DNA of 38,395 nt, from positions 1-38,395 of the forward strand of contig JASHQF010000020.1 in the NCBI GenBank assembly GCA_030037695.1. Direction: 5' to 3'. Below, in pieces: positions 7,183 through 17,801 of the stretch. Under the pieces are notes generated by a model, which was not told where the DNA came from, made no database searches, and saw nothing but the letters and a program-made list of their open reading frames with translations. This DNA comes from Thermoplasmata archaeon. Lineage in GTDB: Archaea > Thermoplasmatota > Thermoplasmata > Lutacidiplasmatales > UBA184. Numbering within the stretch: position 1 is the first letter of the stretch; the number at the start of each line of letters is the position of its first letter. The translations under genes and the position numbers were made by a program.

Positions 7183-9093
7183 CTAGCGAACCAGTCCGGC
7201 GGCAGCTCTCAACGCCGGGTACCGGGGATCCGCCCGGACCGCAGAGAACAGCGGCAGAACGGTCACCCAGTACATCGCGTTGAAGGGCAGCTTCAGGCTC
7301 TTCTCCATCCACGCGAAGAACTGGTCAGCGTCATGGAGAGCACCGTAGGCCCAGGCGAAGTCCAGCGGCGACACGTAGTTCTTCCGGGCCGTCTCGTGCA
7401 TCGCTTCGATGGCCCGGCGAGCCCCCTCCTGCTGACCCAGCGCGGCGCGGGCGATCGCATCGTACGCGTGACCCGCGTATCCGAGCTCGGGCGAACGCGG
7501 GAGCTCGAGCAGCTCGAGCGCTTCCGCCGTCCGGGAGCTTTGCGCCAGGACGGCGAGCCGGTACAGGTTCAAGGTCTCGGGTCGGTGGCCCTGCTGAAGC
7601 GCGGCGTCCCAGTCCGCCAGCGCATCGGAGAGCCGGTCCTCCGACCAGTGGAGCACCCCGCGATGCTCCAGCATACGCGGGGAGATGGGATCGATCTCAC
7701 GCCAGAGCCCGAGCTGAGCGGCGGCCTCGGGCTCCCGCACCTCCTGCCGGAGCAGCATGAAGTACCAATGTCGAGCCTGGGCGAGACCGGGGTCGAGCTC
7801 GAGGGCGCGATGGTACTCGGCCTCGGCCTCGACCCACCGCTTCTCGAAGGTGTGGAGGATCCCGAGGGAGGCGTGCGCTTCCGCGAGCGAGCTATCGAGC
7901 TCGAGCGCCTTCCGTGTGGCTTGCAAGGCGAGCGGGTACACGCTATCGGGCGGCGCGCTCCGGTTGTCGATCAGGATCGTGTAGCAGTCGGCAATGCCAG
8001 AGTACGCGCGGGCGAACGCCGGGTCGAGGCGGAGGGCCTCCTCGAAGAGCCGACGGGCGGCCTCGATCGACTCGGTCGTCCGTCGGTTCCATAGGGTCCG
8101 GGCCAGGAGGTAGCGTTGGTACGCTTCGACGTTCGAGGTCGGGGGGCGAGGCGCGGCACTCCCGGACGGCAGGACGAGACGCAGCGCGTTCGCCACGCGT
8201 TCGGCGATCTCGGATTGGATCTGGAAGATGTCGAGCACGCCCCGGTCGAACGTCTCGGACCAATGGTGCTCGTCGGTGGCGGGGTCGAGGAGCTGCACGG
8301 TGATCCGGAGCCGGTCCCCGGATTTCCGGACGCTGCCCTCGAGCACCGCATCCACCTCCAGTTCCGCCCCGATCTCGGCCACCGACTTCGTGGTCGACTT
8401 GTACCGGGCGGTGGAGGTCCGCGCCACGACGCGCAGCCCCTGGATCCGGGAGGTGACCGCGATGATCTCCTCGGTAAGCCCGTCGGAGAGGTACTCGTCC
8501 TTGGGATCCGGGCTGATGTTGGTCAGGGGGAGGACGGCGATCCTAGGCACGGAGGGAGCTCGGGACCGTGGCTCACCGGTGGCCCAAGGCAGGACCACCC
8601 GATAGATCGGTATCGGCTCCGGAATGCCCTTGAGGCTCTTCGGGCCAAGCGGCTCGAGGCGGTACGGCACCTTGTGCCGAACCTGATCGAAGACCTGGGC
8701 GGACAGGCAGACGCCCCCCGACTCTGCGAACGGCTCGATCCGGGAGGCAATGTTCACGGCATCGCCGAGGATGTCGCCGCCCCGGTCCTCCACATCGCCG
8801 AGGTGGATCCCTGCCCTCAGCCGCAGCGGGTGGGCGCCGGGCCTCGAGTTCCGTTCGTAGAGCGACCTTTGCAGAGCGACCGCACATTCCACCGCGTCTC
8901 GGGCGTTGGGAAATTCGAGCAGGAGCCCATCCCCGATCGACTTGATCTGCCGGCCCTGGTGGGCTCGAAGGATCGGCTCAAGGAGGGCCCCCTGCTCGTC
9001 CAGCAGGCGCAGGGCTCCTGGCTCGTCCTGGTGGGAGTCAGACGTGAATCCGGCGAGGTCGGTGAACATGATGGCGGCGAGTCGGCGGGCCAT
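7183..9093 (-). CDS. Class III nucleotidyl cyclase with TolB_N-like and TPR domains
   Basis: MARRLAAIMFTDLAGFT..IKSIGDGLLLEF..GGDILGDAVNIASRIE; 'IAVLPLTNISPDPKDEYLSDGLTEEII'; C-terminal TPR repeats. The ORF extends to 9165, but the paralogs begin at (M)xxRRLAA. Confidence 0.88.
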   Translation of the reverse strand: MARRLAAIMFTDLAGFTSDSHQDEPGALRLLDEQGALLEPILRAHQGRQIKSIGDGLLLEFPNARDAVECAVALQRSLYERNSRPGAHPLRLRAGIHLGDVEDRGGDILGDAVNIASRIEPFAESGGVCLSAQVFDQVRHKVPYRLEPLGPKSLKGIPEPIPIYRVVLPWATGEPRSRAPSVPRIAVLPLTNISPDPKDEYLSDGLTEEIIAVTSRIQGLRVVARTSTARYKSTTKSVAEIGAELEVDAVLEGSVRKSGDRLRITVQLLDPATDEHHWSETFDRGVLDIFQIQSEIAERVANALRLVLPSGSAAPRPPTSNVEAYQRYLLARTLWNRRTTESIEAARRLFEEALRLDPAFARAYSGIADCYTILIDNRSAPPDSVYPLALQATRKALELDSSLAEAHASLGILHTFEKRWVEAEAEYHRALELDPGLAQARHWYFMLLRQEVREPEAAAQLGLWREIDPISPRMLEHRGVLHWSEDRLSDALADWDAALQQGHRPETLNLYRLAVLAQSSRTAEALELLELPRSPELGYAGHAYDAIARAALGQQEGARRAIEAMHETARKNYVSPLDFAWAYGALHDADQFFAWMEKSLKLPFNAMYWVTVLPLFSAVRADPRYPALRAAAGLVR

Positions 9094-9423
9094 CGGTGCC
9101 GGGTCCTTAGTCGGGGGGCCTTTTGCCCTCATCGCCCCTAGGTCAAGTCCGGTCCCTTGCTTCACGCTCGCTCGAACGAAGGTCCCCCCTCGCGCTCCCG
9201 TCCAAGCGAGGCGCAGCCTCCCTCCGCGCGACCGAGCGTTCGTTGCGCCTACGTTGTGTCCACATCGGACACGGGGTTCGCACTTGCGACCCTCCGCGTG
9301 CAGGTGGACAGCCTTGGCCCCCCCTCTCGTTCTCCCAGGCGGTGAGCCTTCAATCCGGCGAGAGCACGTGCAGGTCCGGCCCCTTAGGGAAGGCGCCGCA
9401 CGCCCCGGCCGAAGCTTGCTTGC

Positions 9424-9957
9424 CTACTCTAGATCCAGCGCGGCCTCCCTGCGGAGCAGACCTGCCACTTCCGCCTGGGTGGCCTCTTCCATGTTGAAGT
9501 CCGCGCCCAGCATCTTGCGATCGATCTGCTGGATCCGGTTGTACAGCCACTCGAACTCGTGCATGATCAACGGGTCCTTCGACGAGGTTCGGGCCCGTCC
9601 GATAACGTCCACCGGGCTCCGGAGCGCGACATAGTACCCGTCGATCCACGTCCCGAACGCTTCCCACACAAGGTAGGGGGTCAGAACGCGAGCATGCGTC
9701 AGGGAGCCCACCAGCTCGAAGAAGGCGGCCACCTCGAGGTTGACGATGTCGTCATGCCGGCCGGCCAAGAGGTGTTCGGCGAGGGTGCGCCGCCGTCGCC
9801 GGTAGGCCGGCGAGTCGAACCGTTCCCGGAGGGTCATCACGGCGTTGGCGCTGTTGAGGTGCTGGGAGACTCGGACCTGCCACCAGAGCAGGGCGACCGT
9901 GCCGACGGCGATCGCCCAAGCCGCGACCGCTGCGAGCGTAGTGGTGTTGAGATCCAT
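9424..9957 (-). CDS. Single-TM DUF4760-like hypothetical protein
   Basis: 177 aa; N-terminal TM 'LAAVAAWAIAVGTVALLWWQVRVSQ', then soluble 'LRERFDSPAYRRRRRTLAEHL' region. Confidence 0.6.
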   Translation of the reverse strand: MDLNTTTLAAVAAWAIAVGTVALLWWQVRVSQHLNSANAVMTLRERFDSPAYRRRRRTLAEHLLAGRHDDIVNLEVAAFFELVGSLTHARVLTPYLVWEAFGTWIDGYYVALRSPVDVIGRARTSSKDPLIMHEFEWLYNRIQQIDRKMLGADFNMEEATQAEVAGLLRREAALDLE

Positions 9958-10139
9958 CGGGCGCTGCGCTCTCGGCAGGCCGTCTCGGGTATAACCGTCG
10001 ACCCCGCTCGCTCCTCGGCCGGACGGTTCCGGTCCGCCGGCGCGAATCGGGAGGGAGCTAGCGTTATCTCCGCAGGGACTCCGGCGGACGGTCGGCCGGG
10101 TCCACGCTTCGAGTTTCTCCGGCCCAGCGGAAGCACACC

Positions 10140-11657
10140 ATGGAGAGTCAGGGGGCGGTTGCGGCTCCGTCGATGCGGGCCCGGGCCGGGTCGCCGCACC
10201 TCTCCCTCGGCAGCGAGGCGGGCATCATCGCGGCCCTCCTGATGGGGCTCCTGCTCGGCGCGCTCGACAACTTCATCGTCGCCACGGCGCTTCCGAACAT
10301 CGCCCGGGACCTCCACGATCTCTCCGGGCAGGTCTTCGTCGTCACGAGCTACCTCATCGCGCAGACGGTCGCGATCCCGATCTTCGGCAAGCTCTCCGAC
10401 CGGTTCGGCCGGCGCTCGTTCTACCTGTTCGGCCTCGTCATCTTCCTCGGCGGCTCGGTCCTCTCCGGCCTCAGCCAGAACCTCAACGAGCTGATCGCCT
10501 TCCGCGCCGTGCAGGGCCTGGGCAGCGGCGCGTTCTTCACGGTCGTCTTCTCCATCGTCGCCGACCTCTTCCCCCCGAAGATGGCGGCCCGCCTCGTCGG
10601 CATCCTGTCCGCCGTCTTCGGCATCGCGATCGTCGCGGGCCCCCTCATCGGAAGCTCGATCATCGACGTGACGACCTGGCGGTGGATCTTCTTCGTCAAC
10701 CTCCCCGTCGGCTTCGCCGCGATCGCGCTGGTGCTCTCGACGATGGGCCCGATGCGGCCCGCCTCGACCGTCGCCCGTCCGTTCGACACGCTGGGGGCGG
10801 GCCTCATGACGATCTGGGTCGGGACCCTGATCTTCGCCCTGGTCGAGGTCTCCAACGGCTGGGCGTGGACGGACCCGCGTACGGTCGGGCTCCTGGCCAC
10901 GGCGTTGATCGTGCTGCCCCTGTCGCTGTGGCAGGAGTGGCGGGCCGCGGACCCCCTGATCCCGCTGCGCTACTTCCGGATCCGCCTCGTGGCCGCCTCG
11001 AGCGGCGTGAACTTCCTTCGAGGGGCGCTCTTGGTCGTGGTCGTCACGTTCGTCCCCATCCTGGTCGTCGACGGCTTCGGGGGAACGGCCGACATGAGCC
11101 GGGACGTCCTCTACGCGATGATGGTCCCGATGGTCCTCGGGGCGGCGGTGAGCGGCCCCATCGTCACCCGCATCGGCTACCGGATCCCGCTGGTGATCGG
11201 GCTGGCCCTCGCGAGCGTGGGGACCTACCTGCTCACGCAGGTCCCGACGCTCCCGCCCCTGTTCCGGTTCGACTACGGGATCGTCCCGCTGGGGCTGGTC
11301 GGCGCCCTCGTTCCGGTCGGCTGGGGCGTGGGGATGACCTTCGCGCCCACGCAGCTCGCGATCCAGTACAGCGTCGCCAAGGACGACCTCGGGGCGGGGA
11401 CGTCGCTCGTCTGGTTCCTGTCCAACCTGGGCGGGGCGATCGTCGGCTCGCTCCTCGGCGCGTACCAACTGGGCGTCTTCCGGTCGCTCCGCCTCCCGTT
11501 CCCGCAAGCGTTCGCGGTCTCGATCCAGCACGTCTGGTGGGGGTTGGTCCCGGCGGCCCTCCTGGGCCTCGTGTTCGCGTTCATCGTCTCGGGCCGCCTG
11601 CCCAAGACCGCCGACGCCGAGAGCGAAGGCTCCGCCGGCGCGCCGGTCATGATGTAG
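10140..11657 (+). CDS. MFS transporter, DHA2/EmrB-QacA type (about 14 TM)
   Basis: 505 aa; 'LDNFIVATALPNIARDL', 'GKLSDRFGRRSFYLFGL', 'WRWIFFVNLPVG'. Confidence 0.92.
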   Translation: MESQGAVAAPSMRARAGSPHLSLGSEAGIIAALLMGLLLGALDNFIVATALPNIARDLHDLSGQVFVVTSYLIAQTVAIPIFGKLSDRFGRRSFYLFGLVIFLGGSVLSGLSQNLNELIAFRAVQGLGSGAFFTVVFSIVADLFPPKMAARLVGILSAVFGIAIVAGPLIGSSIIDVTTWRWIFFVNLPVGFAAIALVLSTMGPMRPASTVARPFDTLGAGLMTIWVGTLIFALVEVSNGWAWTDPRTVGLLATALIVLPLSLWQEWRAADPLIPLRYFRIRLVAASSGVNFLRGALLVVVVTFVPILVVDGFGGTADMSRDVLYAMMVPMVLGAAVSGPIVTRIGYRIPLVIGLALASVGTYLLTQVPTLPPLFRFDYGIVPLGLVGALVPVGWGVGMTFAPTQLAIQYSVAKDDLGAGTSLVWFLSNLGGAIVGSLLGAYQLGVFRSLRLPFPQAFAVSIQHVWWGLVPAALLGLVFAFIVSGRLPKTADAESEGSAGAPVMM

Positions 11658-11836
11658 CGGGCTGCCCCGACCTCGCCCCGCCGGTCCGTCGCCCCTCCGG
11701 GAGGGCCGAGCGCTCGGCGAGAGCCCCCTTCCGGGCGGGCGCCGATCGAACCGGTCCGGCTCCCTAACTTGCCCGCCAGGTCTCACCGGTCGGTGGGCCT
11801 TCGAGTCGCTGCGCAGGGCACGCGAGCCGAGCCGTA

Positions 11837-13813
11837 CTACGAGGGACCTTCCGGCGCCGACGGCTCGCGAAGCTGGCGCTGGCGTCGAAGAATGTCCTGG
11901 ACTCGGGGGTCCTGCCGGGCGGTCGCGTACAGGGGCGAGTAGAGGAGCTCGAGCAGCGGTAGCACCCCGTGCCGGAGGGCGTACTCCATCGAAGCGATGA
12001 ACGCGTCGACCTCGCCGAGCGCGTAGTGCAGGAAGCCGATGAAGAACACGACCATCTCGCCCTTCCGCTGCCGATCCTCGAGCTGGGCGATCGACCGGCG
12101 AGCGATCGCCGGGTCCCCCTGGCGAACGGCGAGGATGCCGCGGTACAGGAGCGTCCACGGGCTGTCCGGCCGTATCCGCTCCATCTCGCGGATCGAGGCC
12201 TCGGCCTGGCCGAGGTCGTTCTTCCCGAGGTAGTACTCGCTCATGTGGGCGTTCGTCCGGAACTGGACGCGGGGCTTCGACTCCTTCCAGAAGGCGAGGG
12301 CGTCGGCCTCCCGCCCGGCGTACACGAGCGCGCGGCCGTAGAACGAGAGGACGTTGGCGTCGTCCGGGTTCAGGTGGCGGGCGGCGTCCAGGAGGCGGAT
12401 CGCATCGCCGAGATCCCCGTCCCCCGCCGCCAGCTGCGCCAGCCAGCGGTACGGGTCGGCCAGGCTCGGGTTCAGCTCCATGGCCCGGCGGGCCTCGCGT
12501 TCGCATTCCACGAACCGGTCGGATCCGAGGCACAACGCCGCGAGGGTCGAGTGCGCCTCGGCGATGCTCTCGTTGATCTCGAGCGCCCGGTGGAGCTCCC
12601 GGTCGGCCCGGTCCTCCGCCTCCCGGAAGTGGATCGCCCCTTCCGTGGCGAGCCAGAGGAGGGTCTCCGCGAGGCTCACCCGGGCCCGGGCGAAGTTCGG
12701 GTCCCGCGCGACGGAGCTCTCGAACAGGGAGAGCGCGGTGCGGATCCCCTCGAGCGAGCCCTTCTCCCCGAACAGCTGGCGCCCGTGCAGAAACAGCGAG
12801 TACGCCTCCATGTCCGAGGTCTCCGGCGGGGCGGAGGGGGCCGGCGGGGGCGCCCCGGAGGGGGCCCCCCGAACGTGCGTCGTGACGGCCCGGGCGACGT
12901 GGCCGGCGATGTCGTCCTGGATCGCGAAGATGTCGTCGAGCGGCCGGTCGTAGCGCATCGACCAGATGCCGGCCTCCGACCGCACGTCCACCAGCTGCAC
13001 GGCGATCCGCACCCGGTTGCCCGACTTGCGGACGCTCCCCTCGAGCGCGACGCCGACGTCCAGCTCCTCGCCGACCTCACGGATCGACTTCGCCGAGCCC
13101 TTGTAGCGCTGGACCGACGTCCGGGAGATCACTCGGACCTGGGGGACCTGCGCCGTGCGGGAGATCAGTTCGTCCGTCAGGCCGTCCGCGAAGAAGTGGT
13201 CGGCCGCCTCGGTGCTCAGGTTGGCGAGCGGCAGGACCGCCAGTCGTAGCGGCTGGGGGCCCTCGTTCGCGGGCGAGGGGGCGGGGGTCCGCGGCGCCCC
13301 GACGGCGACGCGGTAGATCTCGACCGGCTCCTCGACGTTCTTGAGGCGCCGGACGCCGACCGTCTCGAACACCATCGGGAGCTTGTTCCGCACCTGCTGG
13401 TAGACGGTCGCCGAGAGGCTGATCCCGCCCGGGTCGGCCAGCGGCTCGATGCGGGAGGCGACGTTCACGGCGTCGCCGACCACGTCGCCGCCCTCCTCCA
13501 CGACGTCCCCGGCGTGCAGCCCGATCCGAAGGAGGAGCTGGTCCCGCGGCCCGACCGACCCGTTCCGACGTGCGTTCGCGCGTTGGATCTCCACCGCGCA
13601 CCGGACCGATTCCACCGCGCTCGCGAACTCGACCAGGAAGCCGTCCCCGAGCGTCTTCACCTCGTGGCCCCCGAAGGCGGCGAAGATCGGCCGCACGAGC
13701 GCCTGATGCTCTCGCCGTAGGCGCAGCGCCGCCTCCTCGTCCTCCTGCCCCAGCTTCGTGTAGCCGACGATGTCGGTGAACATGATCGCGGCGAGCCGAC
13801 GCGACGAGGCCAT
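11837..13813 (-). CDS. Class III nucleotidyl cyclase with TolB_N-like and TPR domains
   Basis: MASSRRLAAIMFTDIVGYT..VKTLGDGFLVEF..GGDVVGDAVNVASRIE; 'LAVLPLANLSTEAADHFFADGLTDELI'; TPRs. TTAAT about 25-29 nt upstream of ATG 13813. Confidence 0.88.
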   Translation of the reverse strand: MASSRRLAAIMFTDIVGYTKLGQEDEEAALRLRREHQALVRPIFAAFGGHEVKTLGDGFLVEFASAVESVRCAVEIQRANARRNGSVGPRDQLLLRIGLHAGDVVEEGGDVVGDAVNVASRIEPLADPGGISLSATVYQQVRNKLPMVFETVGVRRLKNVEEPVEIYRVAVGAPRTPAPSPANEGPQPLRLAVLPLANLSTEAADHFFADGLTDELISRTAQVPQVRVISRTSVQRYKGSAKSIREVGEELDVGVALEGSVRKSGNRVRIAVQLVDVRSEAGIWSMRYDRPLDDIFAIQDDIAGHVARAVTTHVRGAPSGAPPPAPSAPPETSDMEAYSLFLHGRQLFGEKGSLEGIRTALSLFESSVARDPNFARARVSLAETLLWLATEGAIHFREAEDRADRELHRALEINESIAEAHSTLAALCLGSDRFVECEREARRAMELNPSLADPYRWLAQLAAGDGDLGDAIRLLDAARHLNPDDANVLSFYGRALVYAGREADALAFWKESKPRVQFRTNAHMSEYYLGKNDLGQAEASIREMERIRPDSPWTLLYRGILAVRQGDPAIARRSIAQLEDRQRKGEMVVFFIGFLHYALGEVDAFIASMEYALRHGVLPLLELLYSPLYATARQDPRVQDILRRQRQLREPSAPEGPS

Positions 13814-13950
13814 CGCCCCCGGAGTTGCCGGCCCTAGATTAACGGCCCGCCCCGGAACGCGACGCACCTAGCGTGAGGGCCCCTCGGCACGGCCCAGCCA
13901 CGCGCCGGTCCGCGTGGGGCCGGGGGTCGATCCGGCGGGCGCGGGCCAGC

Positions 13951-14868
13951 TCAGGTGGGGCCCGGCCGTGGGAGCAGGCGCGACCAGTCCTGAGCGCGGG
14001 ACCAGGCCCGGAAGGAGGTCCATTCGACCCCGGGGTAGTCCCTCTTCAGTTTCGGGATGTCCGCGCTGTAGCCGACGCGGTCGAACCACTCGAACATCTT
14101 CGCGGAGTCCGCGCTCTGCTTGCGGACCTCGTCGAGCGGCACCGCGGTGTAGCTGAGCCGGACGCCCGCGGCCTCCGAGATCTCCCGCGCCATCTCGACG
14201 GGCGTGAGCTCGTCGGAGGCAAGGTTGAACCGCTTCCCCCGGAACGCGGCGCGCCGCTCGATCGCGAGGGTCGTGAACTCCGCGATCTCGGGAAGGGAGA
14301 TGACCTGCAGCTTGCGGTTCGCGGGGATCCCCAGCGCCACGACGCCGTGGGCATAGCCGCCGCTGAACCTGGGCGAACGGAAGTTCTCCATGAAGAAGAC
14401 GGGCGCGACGATGGCGTGGTCAAGGCCGAGCTCCTTCAGGCGCCGCTCCACCTCGAGCTTGCTGTCGAAGTGGGGGATCCCCGTGTTCCGATCCGCATCG
14501 CTCACCGAAGAGTAGACGAGGTAGGGGACCCCCGCCGCGTGCACTGCCTCCGCACCGGCCTTCCCCCAACGAGCCTCGACCGCTGGCCCCTGCTCGAACG
14601 GCGTAGCTACGAGGAATGCGACGTCGAACCCCTTCGCGGCCCTCTCCACCGAGGCAGGGTCCCCGAGGTCTCCTGGCAGGACGTCGGCCCCGGCCTTCTT
14701 GAGCTCGGTCGCCGCGGGGCCGTCCGGCTTGCGGGTCAGAGCTCGAACCTGGTGACCCCGGCGAAGGAGGAGCCGGGCCAGCGCCCCGCCCTGCTGACCG
14801 GTGGCCCCCGTAACGAGGACGCGCTGGGGTTCGGAGGTTCGGCCCGAGAGCTCGTTCGAGGGCGTCAT
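13951..14868 (-). CDS. NmrA-family NAD(P)-binding protein
   Basis: 305 aa; 'RVLVTGATGQQGGALARLLLRRGHQVRALTRKPDG'. Confidence 0.88.
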   Translation of the reverse strand: MTPSNELSGRTSEPQRVLVTGATGQQGGALARLLLRRGHQVRALTRKPDGPAATELKKAGADVLPGDLGDPASVERAAKGFDVAFLVATPFEQGPAVEARWGKAGAEAVHAAGVPYLVYSSVSDADRNTGIPHFDSKLEVERRLKELGLDHAIVAPVFFMENFRSPRFSGGYAHGVVALGIPANRKLQVISLPEIAEFTTLAIERRAAFRGKRFNLASDELTPVEMAREISEAAGVRLSYTAVPLDEVRKQSADSAKMFEWFDRVGYSADIPKLKRDYPGVEWTSFRAWSRAQDWSRLLPRPGPT

Positions 14869-15003
14869 GTCCGACGGACTCCGGCGCGCTCGCAGATAAG
14901 CCCGGGCTGACGGCAGAGTAACTTGCCTCGGTCGCGGTCACCGTGGGGTCCTCCCGCCGCAGGCTAGGCGAAGGCGGGGCAGCGAGGGTTCGGGGCCCGG
15001 CGC

Positions 15004-16356
15004 TCAGCCCTGCGTGACCGAGTAGGTCTCCCAGCTGCCCTCGAGCCCCTTCAGGGGTTGCGACGGCCGTTCGCTGAAGCGGACCCCGGAGCCCACCGAG
15101 AGGTCCCGGACCGTCCGGGAGGTCGCGACCTCGCCCGCGCCTGCGGTGTCGCAGATCCGGGAGGCGATGTGGACCGCGATGCCGGTGATGTCCCCCGGGC
15201 CGACGATGCATTCTCCGGTATGGACGCCCGCCCGCAGGGCGAGGCCCACGCGCCGGGCCTGTTCGCTCAGGGCCTGGGCGCACCGGACGCCCCGCGTCGG
15301 TCCGTCGAACGTGGCCAGCAGCCCGTCGCCCGTGGTCTTCACGATCTCCCCACGGTACCGGGTCACCTCGGTCCGCGCTTCCGAGAGGAAGCGGTCCATC
15401 AGGCTCTTCCACGCCGCGTCCCCGACCGAGGCGGCCCGGCGCGTCGACTCCACCACGTCCACGAAGACGACCGTCTTCAGCACCCGGTCGCTCTCGTCCC
15501 CCGCGCGGGGCAGGTGCTCGAGGAACCCCCGCTGGGCCGCGAGCGACTCGCGTCGGGCCTCGGCGTTGGCCCAGAAGAAGTGGTCGTTCCCCGGGATCGA
15601 GACGAGCTTCGCCCCGGCGACGTGGGCGGCGACGTAATCGGACGCCTCCGCGCGAACGGACCGGTCGCCCGGACACTTCAGCACCAGGGTGGGGACATGG
15701 ACGACGGGCAGGGTGGCACGGACATCGATGTCCAAGTTCAGCCGGGCCAGCACCGCGGAGGCGGAGGGGGAGGAACCGAACCGGATCACGCGGCCGTACC
15801 AGCGTTTGAACTCCGCATCGTCGGTGCGACTCGGCGCCTGGAGCGCCACGAGCCGGTCGATGTACGCAGGAGTTCCCCACTCCTCCTCCGACTGCCGGAT
15901 CGACAGCTCGACCTCCTCCCGTGTCGGCGCGTAGGGGAAATCCGGTGCCCACGAGCCGCGCACGGTGGGCTCGATCAGTATGAGACCGAGGGTGCGCTCG
16001 GGGTACGTCGCCGCGAAGAGCAACGCCATCGCCGCCGTATCGGTGGCGCCGAAGATCACCGCGCGCTCGCAGTGGGCCGAATCCATGACCGCCCGCACGT
16101 CGTCCATCCGGTCCTCGAGCGTGGGGGTCCCGACGACCCGGTCGGAGAGCCCGACGCCACGCTTGTCCCAGAGGATCACCCGGGCGGACTTCGCGAGTTC
16201 CGCGAAGTACTGGGCGGTGGAGGGGTTCTCCCAGACCAGCTCGAGGTGGGAGATCGCCGTCCGTCCGTAGACCAGGTCGACCGGACCTGAACCGAACACG
16301 CTGTAGGCGATCCGAAGGTTGCCGCTCCGGGCGTAACGGACCTCAGGAGGTTCCAT
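15004..16356 (-). CDS. Alpha/beta-hydrolase-like domain fused to a class III nucleotidyl cyclase domain
   Basis: MEPPEVRYARSGNLRIAYSVFGSGPVDLVYGRTAISHLELVWENP..; C-terminal 'VVFVDVVESTRRA..VKTTGDGLLATFDGP..GPGDITGIAVHIASRI'. Confidence 0.85.
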   Translation of the reverse strand: MEPPEVRYARSGNLRIAYSVFGSGPVDLVYGRTAISHLELVWENPSTAQYFAELAKSARVILWDKRGVGLSDRVVGTPTLEDRMDDVRAVMDSAHCERAVIFGATDTAAMALLFAATYPERTLGLILIEPTVRGSWAPDFPYAPTREEVELSIRQSEEEWGTPAYIDRLVALQAPSRTDDAEFKRWYGRVIRFGSSPSASAVLARLNLDIDVRATLPVVHVPTLVLKCPGDRSVRAEASDYVAAHVAGAKLVSIPGNDHFFWANAEARRESLAAQRGFLEHLPRAGDESDRVLKTVVFVDVVESTRRAASVGDAAWKSLMDRFLSEARTEVTRYRGEIVKTTGDGLLATFDGPTRGVRCAQALSEQARRVGLALRAGVHTGECIVGPGDITGIAVHIASRICDTAGAGEVATSRTVRDLSVGSGVRFSERPSQPLKGLEGSWETYSVTQG

Positions 16357-16576
16357 CGGGCGCGACACCCCAGCGAAACGGTCGGCGATATAGCGGTTCC
16401 AACGGCTGGCCGCGCGCGGGAGCCTCCGGGACGTCGGCGGCACAGAGGGGGAGGAACCCCTGCCTCGGGGGGCCCTCCTGTCGCTCGGGCCCCCTCCCGC
16501 CGGACGGCCCCGCACGTCGATCGCGCTGGGAGGGAGGTAACGCCATGTACCGATTCCGATGGACGTCGGCGCTGCG

Positions 16577-17542
16577 ATGCGGGCCGCCGTCGTCCGTGCG
16601 TTCGGCGCCCCGCCATCGTGGAGCGACTTCCCCGAGCCCGCCCCCGAACCGGGCGAACGGGTGGTAGCGGTCTCGGCCGCCGCGGTGAATCCCCTGGTGC
16701 TCACCCGGGCGTCCGGGGCGCACTACAGTGCGGGGACCCAACTCCCGTTCGTGGCTGGGGTCGACGGGGTCGGCAGGTCCGCGGAGGGCGATCGAGTCTA
16801 CTTCAGGGTCGGTCGGCCCCCCTATGGGTCGCTGGCCGAACGCGTGCCGGTCCCGGCGAGCCGAACGCTCCCGGTGCCCGCGGGGGTGTCGGACGTCACC
16901 GCCGCGGCGTCCGCGATCCCGGGGGTCTCGAGCTGGATCCCGCTGACGCGGCTCGCTCCCGTTCGCACGGGCGAGGCCGTGCTCATCAACGGGGCGACCG
17001 GCTCGGCGGGGCGGATGGCCGTCCAGATCGCCCGCCACCTCGGGGTCGACTCGGTCATCGCGACGGGCCGGGACCCTGCGAAGCTCCACGAACTGAACTC
17101 GCTCGGGGCCTCGGAGGTCGTTCCGCTGGGGGAGCCGTGGGACGCCTTCCGGTCGCGCGTCCGGGAGCTCGTGCAGGAGGTAAGGGTCGGTGTGGTGATC
17201 GACTACCTCTGGGGTCCCTCGGCCGAGGCGATCCTCGCGGCGCTCGGCGGACCCGCGGCGCCCCGGGGAAGTGCGAGGGTCCGCTACGTCTCGGTAGGCG
17301 CGATCACCGCAGAGGCCGTCGCGCTCCCGTCGGCCGTGCTTCGGAGCTCCGGCGTCGAGATCCTAGGGAGCGGCATCGGGGCCTCTCCGGACGCTGAGAT
17401 CGTCGAAGGGACCCGTGAGTTCTTTGCCGCCCTGGAGCAGCGGAAGTTCCGGGTCGACGCCGAGGAGCAACCGATGCCGAGCGTCGAGCGTAACTGGGGC
17501 AGGACCGGCGGAGAGCGGCGGTTGGTGTTCACGCTCCCGTAG
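16577..17542 (+). CDS. MDR-family quinone/zinc-binding oxidoreductase-like protein
   Basis: MRAAVVRAFGAPPSWSDFPEPAPEPGERVV..AVLINGATGSAGRMAVQIARHLG. Confidence 0.8.
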   Translation: MRAAVVRAFGAPPSWSDFPEPAPEPGERVVAVSAAAVNPLVLTRASGAHYSAGTQLPFVAGVDGVGRSAEGDRVYFRVGRPPYGSLAERVPVPASRTLPVPAGVSDVTAAASAIPGVSSWIPLTRLAPVRTGEAVLINGATGSAGRMAVQIARHLGVDSVIATGRDPAKLHELNSLGASEVVPLGEPWDAFRSRVRELVQEVRVGVVIDYLWGPSAEAILAALGGPAAPRGSARVRYVSVGAITAEAVALPSAVLRSSGVEILGSGIGASPDAEIVEGTREFFAALEQRKFRVDAEEQPMPSVERNWGRTGGERRLVFTLP

Positions 17543-17801
17543 GCGAGCCTTGGGCCGCCCCGACCGGGCCAGGGGGCGGGATCCGATTCCGGAGGGAGCC
17601 CCCTGGGATGGAAGTTTTCGGGCTCCATGGGCGAATCCTACAGCGAATTCGCAGGAGCTGGGGCGCGGGGGATTCTTGAGCCGCTACGGCGGAATCGCGT
17701 GGGCCCGGCCCGCGCTCTCTCTCCGCCCGGGGTGCGGCTGGTTTCGTTCCTCCCGCGAGCGCCTCCAGATGCGCTTAAGGAACCGGACGCATCGCAAGCC
17801 C

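Noticed and set aside
8116-9141. 341-aa plus-strand ORF (and similar 11969-13249, 15058-16290, 22071-23102)
   Set aside because: Antisense to strongly supported cyclase/oxidoreductase genes; typical GC-bias mirror ORFs.
10148-11650. Multidrug transporter plus cyclase as a signalling unit
   Set aside because: The MFS gene is convergent with the neighbouring cyclase and has its own orientation; no evidence of coupling.
9837-12533. 898-aa minus-strand ORF
   Set aside because: Arg/Gly/Pro/Asp/Glu-rich low-complexity shadow frame antisense to the MFS gene and overlapping the cyclase; no recognisable domain.
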